Source: Alistipes montrealensis (GTDB lineage Bacteria; Bacteroidota; Bacteroidia; Bacteroidales; Rikenellaceae). From it: DNA of 64,000 nucleotides. This document shows, in pieces, positions 26,484 through 34,197 of this stretch. The notes beneath the pieces were generated by a model, which searched no databases, had not been told where the DNA came from, and saw only the letters and a program-made list of their open reading frames with translations. The stretch spans positions 573,126-637,125 of the forward strand of contig NZ_JAGYXY010000001.1 in NCBI RefSeq assembly GCF_018362775.1, in the 5' to 3' direction. Position numbers and translations under genes: made by a program. Numbering within the stretch: the first letter of the stretch is position 1; each line of letters opens with the position of its first letter.

Positions 26484-27113
26484 TCAACTGTTTATGATCA
26501 ATTTGCCTTTTACGTTGTAGACCGACACTATATCACTGACATTCAAAACGATGTCGTCATAGTTTTCCCGATCTCCGGCCACCAGGCGGACTTTGCCCTC
26601 CTCATCGGCGGCCCTAACTATCCGCAAAGTTACAATTTTTCGGCAGACAATCACATATTCACCCCCGGGAATAATTGCATCCCGGTCCACGGCCTTCAGC
26701 AGCACGACCGTTCCCGGCGGCACGGTGGCTCCCATCGCCCGCCCGGTATAGCACATCGCCAGATCGCACGCACCCAGCGGGGGCACGACGAGGTTGCTCT
26801 CGGGTTCGAGGTGTTCGAGGTGTGCGATGCCCTGTTCGACATCCACGTTATAAAAAGGTATCTGCGCGCCGCGTATTTTCTCTTCCGAGAACATCTGTCC
26901 TTCGCCGGTCAGCAGCCACAGTTTGTCCACCTGGGGGAATTTCGCGACGATCCTGTCGGCAACGTCGAGCGAAATACCGTTGTTGCCGCGCTTGATCTGA
27001 TAGAGGTTTTCACCGCGCGCAAGGCCGATATATCGCGCAAAATAGTTGGTCGACATATTTGCCCACTTGATTACGGCTTCAATTCTTTGCCAATTATTCT
27101 GTTTTTCTCGCAT
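26484..27113 (-). CDS. HTH regulator with degenerate S24 (LexA/CI-like) domain
   Basis: A 209-residue DNA-binding protein. The N-terminal HTH (about 1-75) reads like phage-repressor-type helices: NYFARYIGLARGENLYQIKR, then VADRIVAKFPQVDKLWLLTG. The C-terminal half has the S24 fold pattern (VPPGTVVLLKAVDRDAIIPG, EYVIVCRKIVTLRIVRA), but where LexA-type peptidases have the nucleophile in a G-D-S-M motif this protein has GRAMG, so the Ser is replaced by Ala. It should dimerise but not self-cleave. It ends 5 bases before ribE begins. Targets unknown. Confidence 0.8.
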   Translation of the reverse strand: MREKQNNWQRIEAVIKWANMSTNYFARYIGLARGENLYQIKRGNNGISLDVADRIVAKFPQVDKLWLLTGEGQMFSEEKIRGAQIPFYNVDVEQGIAHLEHLEPESNLVVPPLGACDLAMCYTGRAMGATVPPGTVVLLKAVDRDAIIPGGEYVIVCRKIVTLRIVRAADEEGKVRLVAGDRENYDDIVLNVSDIVSVYNVKGKLIINS

Positions 27114-27116
27114 TTC

Positions 27117-27147
27117 TTTCGAATATTAAAAATTTTTTCGCATCTTT
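27117..27147 (+). promoter_or_regulatory. tRNA-Arg promoter
   Basis: CATCTTTG (27140-27147) resembles the -7 box and lies 8 bases before the mature tRNA; TTTC at 27117-27120 could serve as -33 with a 19-base spacer rich in A/T. Confidence 0.45.
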
Positions 27148-27155
27148 GCACACCC

Positions 27156-27230
27156 GGTCCCGTAGTTCAATGGATAGAATATAAGATTCCGGTTCTTACG
27201 ATATGGGTTCGATTCCCGTCGGGACTACCA
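27156..27230 (+). tRNA. tRNA-Arg (anticodon CCG)
   Basis: A full cloverleaf with encoded CCA. Acceptor GGTCCCG pairs with CGGGACT (one G-T at the end), D-stem GTTC/GAAT, anticodon stem TAAGA/TCTTA with loop TTCCGGT (anticodon CCG, reading CGG Arg codons), T-stem ATGGG/CCCGT with loop TTCGATT, discriminator A then CCA. It is a single gene, with no neighbouring tRNA and no integrase or att duplicate seen. Confidence 0.95.
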
Positions 27231-27231
27231 T

Positions 27232-27268
27232 GACACAAGTGTGCGACAAGCGCACTTGTGTTTTTTTA
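27232..27268 (+). terminator. Terminator of tRNA-Arg
   Basis: ACACAAGTG..TGCG pairs with CGCACTTGTGT around ACAAG with a two-base bulge, followed by eight T. Confidence 0.85.
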
Positions 27269-27403
27269 TCGTATTTGGGCGAATGCAAGGTCGGGCGTCA
27301 CTTATATTTGTTCAACAAAAATAGTAACAAATTTCGATCATACAATAAAAAATAACATTTTTAGACCTGCAAATAGCAGTTTAGGGCACACCTATGTATA
27401 TAT

Positions 27404-27442
27404 GAAAGGAGGAATCCGCACACCCGGGGTGCGAACTCCTCT
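27404..27442 (-). terminator. Weak terminator of the sigma/dual-membrane operon
   Basis: On the minus strand AGGA..CGCAC and GTGCG..TCCT form a hairpin with an internal loop, followed by CCTTTCATATATAC. The rest of 27269-27476 is AT-rich and I see no gene in it; the short frame ending near 27452 looks like chance. Confidence 0.4.
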
Positions 27443-27476
27443 TATACAATAAATGTGCGATTTAAAAAATCAGACT

Positions 27477-28784
27477 TTAAAAAGAGAGGCGCACGCCCAG
27501 TCTCAAGGTTAGCGTCAAGGGTGAATCCGTACGGGCTGTACGCAATTCCGTTTCTGTAAAGTAATACGAACCTTCGGGTTCGAAATAGAGCCCTACCATA
27601 CTGCCTACGCGGTATTGCGCTCCCACGGCGGCAAGCGCCGACCACTGTACTCCCGGTTCGTCCATGGTCTTGGAGCCGAGTTTTGCCGAGACACACTTCT
27701 CGACCATTCCGCCCGCACCCATATACAACGAGAAGCGGCCGCGTTCAAGGAACTGCCAGTTCACCCGGAGGGGAACCCCTATGAAATGGAGCTTTTGGCC
27801 CACATCGTCCGAAGAGTACTGCATCCTCACATCCGAACGCAGCAGGGTGTAGTTCACACCGCTTTCCAGCGACAATCCATGTGCGAACTCCTTGCGCACG
27901 GAGAGACCGAAACTCAGCGGTTGGTGGTGGCGGAACGAACTCTCGCCATATTCATTCCGGCGCAGGGGCGCTATTTTATCACCGTTGCCGACCACCGACG
28001 AAGCATCGCTTGTCGTCGAGGAATAGAGCAGCCGCGGGGCCAGGGTTCCGCCGGCGCCGCCCGACACGCCGCCGCCGGCAAAGAGCGAGAACGACGCTGT
28101 TTTGCGCGGCTTGGTGTAAGCCACGAACGGCTCGTCGGAGAACGCCGAGCGGCGGGCCGTACCGGTTGCCGCCGACCGCGCAGCGGACTGTCCGGACGCC
28201 TGTTTCGATGCCGGTTTGGCCTTTTCGCCGGACACGTCTTTCGCTTTTTCCCCGGAAACTTCCGGCGCCGCATCCGCTTCGACCCTCGCTGCGGCCGCAT
28301 CGTCGGCCTCCGAAACCGCAGACTTTAGCATTGCTTCCGCAGGCTGCGCAGCGGTCAATGCCAGAAGCGTTTGCCGGGCCGGAACGGAGGTGGTTTCGGC
28401 GATTCGCTCCCGGGGCAGCCCGACAACCTGTGCAAGGGCGTCCTGCACGGATTCGGGTTCCGCCTGCTGCGGTATGGCAACCGCGGCTGCGCCGTCCTCC
28501 GCTGCCGATGCGATAACAGTCCCATCGTTTTCCAACGCCTTGTCCGGCCGGAGCAGGAATTCACCTGCAACGACGCAGATCAGCACCGCAGCGGCTGCGG
28601 CGGCAAACCGCGGCCAATAGATCCGCCACACGGACCCGCGGGGTTTGGTCTCGGGAGCCACCGGCTCCTGAGCCGCACCGCCCAGCTCGCGTTGCAGACG
28701 CTCCCAGCCCCCCGCCGGGGGCGGGAGCTCGGCGTCGCGAAGCGCGCTCCGCATGGCATCGGTCCAATCTTTGTTTTGTTTCAT
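27477..28784 (-). CDS. Dual-membrane-spanning anti-sigma factor candidate (Dma-like)
   Basis: A 435-residue protein with an unusual architecture. Residues 1-55 are a cytoplasmic, Trp-containing segment (WTDAMRSALRDAEL, GGWERLQREL) like Bacteroidetes anti-sigma N-termini; residues about 58-78 are one inner-membrane helix (FAAAAAAVLICVVAGEFLL); about 80-240 form a low-complexity Ala/Glu/Pro/Lys linker with a repeated SGEKAK; about 240-435 are beta-strands with alternating polarity ending in LRLGVRLSF, as in eight-stranded outer-membrane barrels. It starts 68 bases after the ECF sigma gene. This is the layout of the Dma proteins described in Bacteroides thetaiotaomicron, which join inner and outer membranes and hold a partner sigma factor. 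The ATG at 28784 is favoured over an upstream GTG. Homology to Dma is inferred from architecture. Confidence 0.75.
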   Translation of the reverse strand: MKQNKDWTDAMRSALRDAELPPPAGGWERLQRELGGAAQEPVAPETKPRGSVWRIYWPRFAAAAAAVLICVVAGEFLLRPDKALENDGTVIASAAEDGAAAVAIPQQAEPESVQDALAQVVGLPRERIAETTSVPARQTLLALTAAQPAEAMLKSAVSEADDAAAARVEADAAPEVSGEKAKDVSGEKAKPASKQASGQSAARSAATGTARRSAFSDEPFVAYTKPRKTASFSLFAGGGVSGGAGGTLAPRLLYSSTTSDASSVVGNGDKIAPLRRNEYGESSFRHHQPLSFGLSVRKEFAHGLSLESGVNYTLLRSDVRMQYSSDDVGQKLHFIGVPLRVNWQFLERGRFSLYMGAGGMVEKCVSAKLGSKTMDEPGVQWSALAAVGAQYRVGSMVGLYFEPEGSYYFTETELRTARTDSPLTLTLRLGVRLSF

Positions 28785-28852
28785 AGTTCTATGTGAGTCC
28801 GGCAGCACCGGATGATCCACCTTGTTTTAAACATTCCCGGAATTGCATCCTG

Positions 28853-29407
28853 TCAATGCGTCTCCAGATAAGCCCTGATCCTGCGGGCCAGCAGGGCCCG
28901 GGCGCGAAATAATTGCGAAGAGGAGCTTTTCTCGTTGATTCCCAGCATCCGGGCGATGTCGCGGTGGGAATACTCTTCGATGCAGTAGAGGTTGAAGACC
29001 GCCCGGTAGCCTTCGGGCAACTCGCCGACGAACTGCATCAGCACGTCGCGCGGAACACGGGCCATCTCCGAAACATCGGGCTCCGCCACCTCCGCTGCGG
29101 CTTTGCCTTCATCGAGCGCCACGCTTCCCAGTTTATTGCGGTTGCGAATCCATTCGAGCGCCACATTCACCGTCACCCGCTCGATCCAGGCACGCAGCGA
29201 ACCGGGTCCCCGGTAGGTGAAGCGGTCGAACGCCCCGTAGATTTTCAGGAAAGCGTCGTGGAGCAGATCCTCGGCCGTTGCACGGTCGCCGGCGTAACGC
29301 ATACATATCGCCAACAGACGGCCTGCATAGCGGTCGTACAGCTCTTTCCGGGCCGTATCGTCCCCGTTCCTGCACCCTTCGGCCAGTATCTGTTCCTCCA
29401 TCTGCAT
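28853..29407 (-). CDS. ECF sigma factor paired with the dual-membrane protein
   Basis: A 184-residue ECF sigma factor. Region 2: LYDRYAGRLLAICMRYAGDR and AEDLLHDAFLKIYGAFDRF; region 4: AVFNLYCIEEYSHRDIARML and INEKSSSSQLFRARALLARR. ATG at 29407. Unlike the sigma factor at 3.4 kb, it has no FecR or SusC beside it; its partner is the downstream Dma-like gene. Divergent from a NigD-like lipoprotein across a 129-base region that holds a 60-bp imperfect palindrome, so autoregulation and control of the lipoprotein are likely. Confidence 0.9.
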   Translation of the reverse strand: MQMEEQILAEGCRNGDDTARKELYDRYAGRLLAICMRYAGDRATAEDLLHDAFLKIYGAFDRFTYRGPGSLRAWIERVTVNVALEWIRNRNKLGSVALDEGKAAAEVAEPDVSEMARVPRDVLMQFVGELPEGYRAVFNLYCIEEYSHRDIARMLGINEKSSSSQLFRARALLARRIRAYLETH

Positions 29408-29430
29408 TACTCAATACACTCTATAAATGC

Positions 29431-29490
29431 GGCGGAAGGCAAAAGACTGCATGCCGTGAAAAAAAATAATTTTTCATGCAGTATTCCGCC
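29431..29490. promoter_or_regulatory. 60-bp nested inverted repeat in the divergent promoter
   Basis: Outer arms GGCGGAA (29431-29437) and TTCCGCC (29484-29490); inner arms ACTGCA plus TGAAAAA (446-451 and 457-463 of 29 kb) against TTTTTCATGCAGT (29470-29482), with TGCCG inserted in the left arm. It lies midway between the sigma start and the NigD-like start. It may be an operator or an RNA-level structure. Confidence 0.5.
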
Positions 29491-29536
29491 CTGCCGGACG
29501 TTTTAAGAGCGAAAGGTAACATAAAATACGGATATT

Positions 29537-30250
29537 ATGAAAAAATTTGGTTTATTCCTTATCGCGGCCCTGGCCGGCACAGCGTTTACTTCCTGTAACG
29601 ACGACGACGGCGATTACCCGAAATATTCGCCGCTCATCACCACCGTCCACTCGCTCGACGGCGGAGACTACTATTTTCAACGCGACAACGGCGAGACGCT
29701 CTACCCGGGCGACAAGAGCCGCGTCCCGGGCTACAAACCCGATCCCGACAAAACGCAGCGGACCATCATCTGGTTCAACCTGCTCTCGGGCATTGAAGGC
29801 TACGACTATAACATCGCCCTCTACAACGTCGAAAACATCTTCACCGGCACTTCGATGATCGTGGACACGCAGGAGCAGCTGGACGAACTGGGCAGTGAGA
29901 AGACCGGCTTCCAGAACAACACGTTCAACCTCACCAAAGAGTGGCTCACCTTCTACGCGCTCTATCCCGTGTCAGACAACTCGAAACACGACTTCACGGT
30001 GATCGTCAACAACGTGGAGAGCGGCAGCGAACCCGCGCCCGCACAGGAGGCCGACGACAATTACCTGAACCTGGAACTGCGCCACAGCGCAGGCGGCGAC
30101 ACGGAGGGCTACACCAAGGGGTACTACCTCTCGTTCGACCTCACACCGCTCGCCGGGCAGCTCGAGGGTAAGAAAGGTGTCATCCTGCACATCGAGACCC
30201 GCGAGAACGGCCTCCAGGAGATCAAGCTCGACCTGCCGCAGGAGAAGTAG
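29537..30250 (+). CDS. NigD-like lipoprotein
   Basis: A 237-residue lipoprotein: signal ends FTSC (Cys20), followed by the acidic [10 protein letters not shown] tail. The N-terminal domain has the NigD-like pattern ([20 protein letters not shown], then [20 protein letters not shown]), and the C-terminal half is a beta-sandwich with [10 protein letters not shown] and [12 protein letters not shown]. NigD-like proteins are widespread in Bacteroidetes with no settled role. It is divergent from the sigma/dual-membrane operon, which may regulate it, and is followed by ruvB about 160 bases on. Confidence 0.75.
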   Translation: MKKFGLFLIAALAGTAFTSCNDDDGDYPKYSPLITTVHSLDGGDYYFQRDNGETLYPGDKSRVPGYKPDPDKTQRTIIWFNLLSGIEGYDYNIALYNVENIFTGTSMIVDTQEQLDELGSEKTGFQNNTFNLTKEWLTFYALYPVSDNSKHDFTVIVNNVESGSEPAPAQEADDNYLNLELRHSAGGDTEGYTKGYYLSFDLTPLAGQLEGKKGVILHIETRENGLQEIKLDLPQEK

Positions 30251-30398
30251 CCACTCCTCAATCGGCAGCTGTTCCGGTCCGCCACTCTGCGGGCCGGATT
30301 TTTTATGCCCTGCCCCAGCACTCCGCAAGCCCCCGCAGCAAACCGCCTTCCGCCGGATTGTTTTTTCGTCCAAACGGCACAGATTTGCCGAAAATCGC

Positions 30399-30406
30399 TA
30401 TCTTTG
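30399..30406 (+). promoter_or_regulatory. -7 box 4 bases before ruvB
   Basis: TATCTTTG followed by CATT and ATG. It predicts transcription beginning at or next to the start codon; no canonical -33 box is seen. Confidence 0.5.
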
Positions 30407-30410
30407 CATT

Positions 30411-31418
30411 ATGTCAATCGTACGCAATACCGAAAGCGATCTCGAATTCGAAAACAAGATCCGCCCGCAGGAGTTGGAAACCTTCTCCGGGCAGGACAAG
30501 ATCGTCGAGAACCTCCATATCTTCATCAAAGCGGCGCTCATGCGCGGCGACTCGCTCGACCACGTCCTGCTGCACGGCCCTCCGGGTCTGGGCAAAACAA
30601 CCCTCGCCAACATCATCTCCAACGAAATGGGGGCGCAGCTTCGCGTCACGTCGGGCCCCGTGCTCGACAAGCCGGGTGATCTGGCGGGCCTGTTGACCAA
30701 CCTCAATCCGGGCGACGTGCTTTTCATCGACGAAATCCACCGCCTCAGCCCGATCGTCGAGGAGTATCTCTACTCGGCGATGGAGGACTATAAAATCGAC
30801 ATCGTGCTGGACAAAGGCCCATCGGCCCGCTCGATCCAGATCGAACTGGCGCCCTTTACGCTGATCGGCGCCACGACGCGCAGCGGCCTGCTGACTTCGC
30901 CCCTGCGCGCACGTTTCGGCATCCAGTGCCACCTCGAATACTACGACGCCCCGGTGCTCGCGGGTATTGTGAAACGCTCGGCACGCATCCTCGACGTTTC
31001 GATCGACGACGATGCGGCTCATGAAGTGGCCCTGCGCTCACGCGGCACGCCGCGTATCGCCAACGCCCTGCTGCGCCGCGTCCGCGACTTCGCGATGGTC
31101 AAGGGCGAAGGACACATCGACCTCGAAATCACCCGCATAGCCCTCACGGCCCTGAACATCGACTCACGCGGACTGGACCAGATGGACAACAAAATCCTGG
31201 GCACGATCATCGAGAAATTCAACGGCGGTCCCGTAGGCCTGAACACCGTGGCTACGGCCGTAGGCGAAGAGGCCGGGACAATCGAGGAGGTCTACGAGCC
31301 GTTCCTGATCAAGGAAGGCTTCCTCAAACGCACCCCGCGCGGCCGCGAAGCGACTCCGCTGGCTTATGAACACCTCGGATTCTCATCCCCCCGGGACAGG
31401 GAAGCCTCGCTTTTCTGA
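30411..31418 (+). CDS. ruvB: Holliday junction branch migration helicase RuvB
   Basis: A 335-residue AAA+ motor that, with RuvA, drives branch migration. Start [19 protein letters not shown] at the ATG just after a -7 box; the frame is open further upstream but that part lies beyond the NigD stop and is non-coding in character. Walker [18 protein letters not shown], Walker B FIDEIHRL, sensor [13 protein letters not shown], arginine finger PLRARFG, and the winged-helix C-terminus with [17 protein letters not shown] and [12 protein letters not shown] are present. No ruvA or ruvC nearby. Confidence 0.97.
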   Translation: MSIVRNTESDLEFENKIRPQELETFSGQDKIVENLHIFIKAALMRGDSLDHVLLHGPPGLGKTTLANIISNEMGAQLRVTSGPVLDKPGDLAGLLTNLNPGDVLFIDEIHRLSPIVEEYLYSAMEDYKIDIVLDKGPSARSIQIELAPFTLIGATTRSGLLTSPLRARFGIQCHLEYYDAPVLAGIVKRSARILDVSIDDDAAHEVALRSRGTPRIANALLRRVRDFAMVKGEGHIDLEITRIALTALNIDSRGLDQMDNKILGTIIEKFNGGPVGLNTVATAVGEEAGTIEEVYEPFLIKEGFLKRTPRGREATPLAYEHLGFSSPRDREASLF

Positions 31419-31455
31419 CCGAGGGGAGGCAACTTACCCATCTAACCCAAACTAC

Positions 31456-32469
31456 ATGCAAAACGTTCACCTCCTCCCCTGCTTGTTGCGCCTCCTGATC
31501 GCCGCGCTGCTCTTCCCGAGCGTCGGCTGTGCACCCAAAATCTACTCCAGCTTCCAGAAAAGCTACCCGGCACGGCCCGAAGGGTCCACCGTGCTGGTCT
31601 ACAACCTCACCGACACCCTGCCCTCCCAGGCCGAGGTGCTCGGCAGCGTCGAGGTCCGTGACAACGGCCTCTCATCCAACTGCGGCTTCCGGCAGGTCCT
31701 GCAACGGGCCAAGGACGCCACGAACAACGCCGGCGGCAACGGACTGATCCTCACCTGGCACAAGGAACCCTCGGCATTCGGCAGTTCGTGCCACCAGATC
31801 GCCGCCAACGTCCTGCTGCTGCCCGACTCCATTTACACGGCTTCTTATTTCGACAATATCGCACTCCAGAACTACCGCACGAACTTACTGGACATCCCGG
31901 CCAATACGGCCCAGAAAGCGACCCTCCCGGCCAGCTCTGAACGCAAACCCTGCGCAATTATGATCAACGCGGGCGCGGCCTTCGTCCTCTCCAAGACCAA
32001 AACGGCCGAAGGCGTCACCGGAAACCCGCGCCGCGGGCTCGACATCAACGGCGCTTTCCAGTGGACGGCACGCAGCGGACTGGGTTTCGGGCTGCGCTAT
32101 TCGGGCTATTTCACCTCGGCAAAATTAGACGATACGAAATTCGACATCCGCCTGCATTACGTAGGCGCAGAGTTCGTCATGCGCCAAAACCTCGGGCGCA
32201 AATGGGCCTTCCACGAATCGATCGGCCTGGGCTATGCCCAATACAGCGAAACCATCTACAAACTCTCCATGAACCAGGCCGGTCTGGGCAGCCACGTCGA
32301 CCTCGGCGTCGAATACAAACTTTCACGGAGCGTCGGCCTGGGCTTCAGCATCGGGGCTTACAGCGTCAGTTTCAATACGTCGAACTATGCAGACTCGGAA
32401 TCCGCTTCGTACAAAAACGACGGTATCGCCCGCCTGTCGCTCGACGGAGGCCTGCGATTCTATTTCTGA
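31456..32469 (+). CDS. Predicted outer-membrane beta-barrel lipoprotein
   Basis: A 337-residue protein with a lipoprotein signal (PSVGC, Cys25). Residues about 30-130 form a soluble domain (STVLVYNLTDTLPSQAEVLG, VLQRAKDATNNAGGNGLILT) reminiscent of small periplasmic alpha/beta domains; about 165-337 are amphipathic beta-strands (LGFGLRYSGYF, FHESIGLGYAQY, VDLGVEYKLSRSVGLGFSIG) ending in LSLDGGLRFYF with C-terminal Phe. The ATG at 31456 follows a TA-rich leader; an in-frame ATG at 31366 lies inside ruvB and is unlikely. Function unknown. Confidence 0.7.
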   Translation: MQNVHLLPCLLRLLIAALLFPSVGCAPKIYSSFQKSYPARPEGSTVLVYNLTDTLPSQAEVLGSVEVRDNGLSSNCGFRQVLQRAKDATNNAGGNGLILTWHKEPSAFGSSCHQIAANVLLLPDSIYTASYFDNIALQNYRTNLLDIPANTAQKATLPASSERKPCAIMINAGAAFVLSKTKTAEGVTGNPRRGLDINGAFQWTARSGLGFGLRYSGYFTSAKLDDTKFDIRLHYVGAEFVMRQNLGRKWAFHESIGLGYAQYSETIYKLSMNQAGLGSHVDLGVEYKLSRSVGLGFSIGAYSVSFNTSNYADSESASYKNDGIARLSLDGGLRFYF

Positions 32470-32589
32470 CCCTTCGTCCTGCCGTATCATCCGACAAGAC
32501 CGGGCCGGAATCAACAGAGACTGCCGTTTTATTTCTAAAATATTTTCGAAAAATTCTAAAAATTGTTAAGATCGGGACAATAATTGTAC

Positions 32590-32597
32590 TATATTTG
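32590..32597 (+). promoter_or_regulatory. -7 box of the malic enzyme gene
   Basis: TATATTTG, 35 bases before the ATG, in an AT-rich stretch. A TTG lies about 24 bases upstream, slightly too far for a typical -33 box. Confidence 0.4.
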
Positions 32598-32632
32598 CCG
32601 TTAGAGTTATTAGGTTACTAACGGAAAATGAG

Positions 32633-33910
32633 ATGAGTACAAAAACGCAACTTGACGATGCGGCGCTGCGCTATCACAGCGAGGGTCGTCCCGGAAAGAT
32701 CGGGATCGTACCGACCAAACCCTATCACACGCAATACGACCTGTCGCTGGCCTATTCGCCCGGCGTAGCGGCTCCTTCGCGGGCCATTGCCGAGGAACCG
32801 GACGACGTTTACAAGTACACGGACAAAGGTAACCTCATCGCCGTGATTTCGAACGGCACGGCCGTACTCGGACTGGGCAACATCGGCCCCCTGGCGGCCA
32901 AACCCGTCATGGAGGGCAAGGGCATGCTCTTCAAGACCTATGCAGGTATCGACGCCTTCGACATCGAAGTCGACGCCACCGATCCCGAGGAGTTCATCCG
33001 CACGGTGAAAGCCATTGCACCCACCTTCGGAGGCATCAACCTCGAGGACATCAAGGCTCCGGAGTGCTTTGAAATCGAAACCCGCCTGCGTGAAGAGCTC
33101 GACATCCCGCTGATGCACGACGACCAGCACGGCACGGCGATCATCTCCTCGGCAGCGCTGCTCAACGGCGCGAAGATCGCCGGCAAGGAACTCGACAAGA
33201 TGCGCGTCGTGGTCAACGGCGCAGGAGCCGCCGCCATCGCCTGCGCAAAACTGTTCATCGAACTCGGCATCCGCCGTGAAAACGTGGTGCTCTGCGACAG
33301 CCAGGGAGCCGTCACCGTCTACCGCGAGGACATCAACCCCATGAAGCGCGAACTCGCCACTACGCGGCGCATCTCGACGCTCGCCGAGGCGCTGCACGGC
33401 GCCGACGTATTCCTGGGCGTTTCGAAAGCCGACACGCTGACGCCGGAGATGCTGCACACGATGGCCGAAAACCCGATCGTCATGGCCCTCGCCAACCCCG
33501 ATCCCGAAATCGCCTACGACACCGCAATGCTCTCGCGCCCGGACATCATCTTCGCAACGGGCCGTTCGGACTACCCGAACCAGGTCAACAACGTGTTGGG
33601 CTTCCCCTACATCTTCCGCGGCGCACTCGACGTGCGGGCTACGAAGATCAACGAGCCGATGAAACTCGCTGCGGCGCATGCGCTGGCCGAACTGACCCGC
33701 GAGCCGGTTCCGGCGATGGTCCTGCGCGCCTATGGAGTCGAAAAGCTCGAATTCGGCCGCAATTACCTGATCCCAAAGCCAATGGACCCGCGCTTGCTGT
33801 GCACTGTCACCACGGCCGTAGCCAAAGCCGCCATCGAATCGGGCGTCGCAAAAAAACCGATCACAGACTGGGACGCCTATGCCGAGAAACTCCGGAAACA
33901 AGTAGAATAA
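32633..33910 (+). CDS. NAD(P)-dependent malic enzyme (short form)
   Basis: A 425-residue enzyme converting malate to pyruvate and CO2. Motifs: [36 protein letters not shown], the catalytic Lys in that segment, [19 protein letters not shown] for metal binding, and the Rossmann segment [20 protein letters not shown]. It lacks the phosphotransacetylase-like C-terminal domain of MaeB, so it is the short form. Cofactor preference cannot be fixed. A single-gene unit with its own terminator. Confidence 0.93.
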   Translation: MSTKTQLDDAALRYHSEGRPGKIGIVPTKPYHTQYDLSLAYSPGVAAPSRAIAEEPDDVYKYTDKGNLIAVISNGTAVLGLGNIGPLAAKPVMEGKGMLFKTYAGIDAFDIEVDATDPEEFIRTVKAIAPTFGGINLEDIKAPECFEIETRLREELDIPLMHDDQHGTAIISSAALLNGAKIAGKELDKMRVVVNGAGAAAIACAKLFIELGIRRENVVLCDSQGAVTVYREDINPMKRELATTRRISTLAEALHGADVFLGVSKADTLTPEMLHTMAENPIVMALANPDPEIAYDTAMLSRPDIIFATGRSDYPNQVNNVLGFPYIFRGALDVRATKINEPMKLAAAHALAELTREPVPAMVLRAYGVEKLEFGRNYLIPKPMDPRLLCTVTTAVAKAAIESGVAKKPITDWDAYAEKLRKQVE

Positions 33911-33931
33911 AGCCATACTCCATACACAAGT

Positions 33932-33961
33932 AAAAAATCGCGGAAATCCGCGATTTTTTTT
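33932..33961 (+). terminator. Terminator after malic enzyme
   Basis: AAAAAATCGCGG and CCGCGATTTTTT flank AAAT, followed by more T. The remaining 33962-34197 carries no convincing gene; a 92-codon minus-strand frame there crosses this terminator. Confidence 0.85.
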
Positions 33962-34197
33962 ATTCCCGTCATTTCTGCCTTCCTGGCTCTACGCGGAAAC
34001 CGTTTGGATAATACCTCTTCGGAACCCTGGACCCTTAATCTGGTGTAAATCAAAAGCACAGAATCGACAATCCAGATGGAATAAATCATCCAATTCATGA
34101 GGCGCGCCCTCTGCTGCACCCGAACCGAATAACGAAAAATTCCGCGGCCCCACAAAGGTCACGGAATTTTCGTTTAAAGGCCGCGATACCGCTCCTT

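Noticed and set aside
27258..27452. 64-codon frame after tRNA-Arg
   Set aside because: It starts in the terminator T-run and its AT-rich translation has no gene character; a hairpin explains its end.
27156..27476. tRNA-Arg as an integration site
   Set aside because: No repeat of the tRNA 3' end downstream and no integrase in the window.
33877..34155. 92-codon minus-strand frame after malic enzyme
   Set aside because: It crosses a strong terminator and the end of the malic enzyme gene and has no recognisable features.
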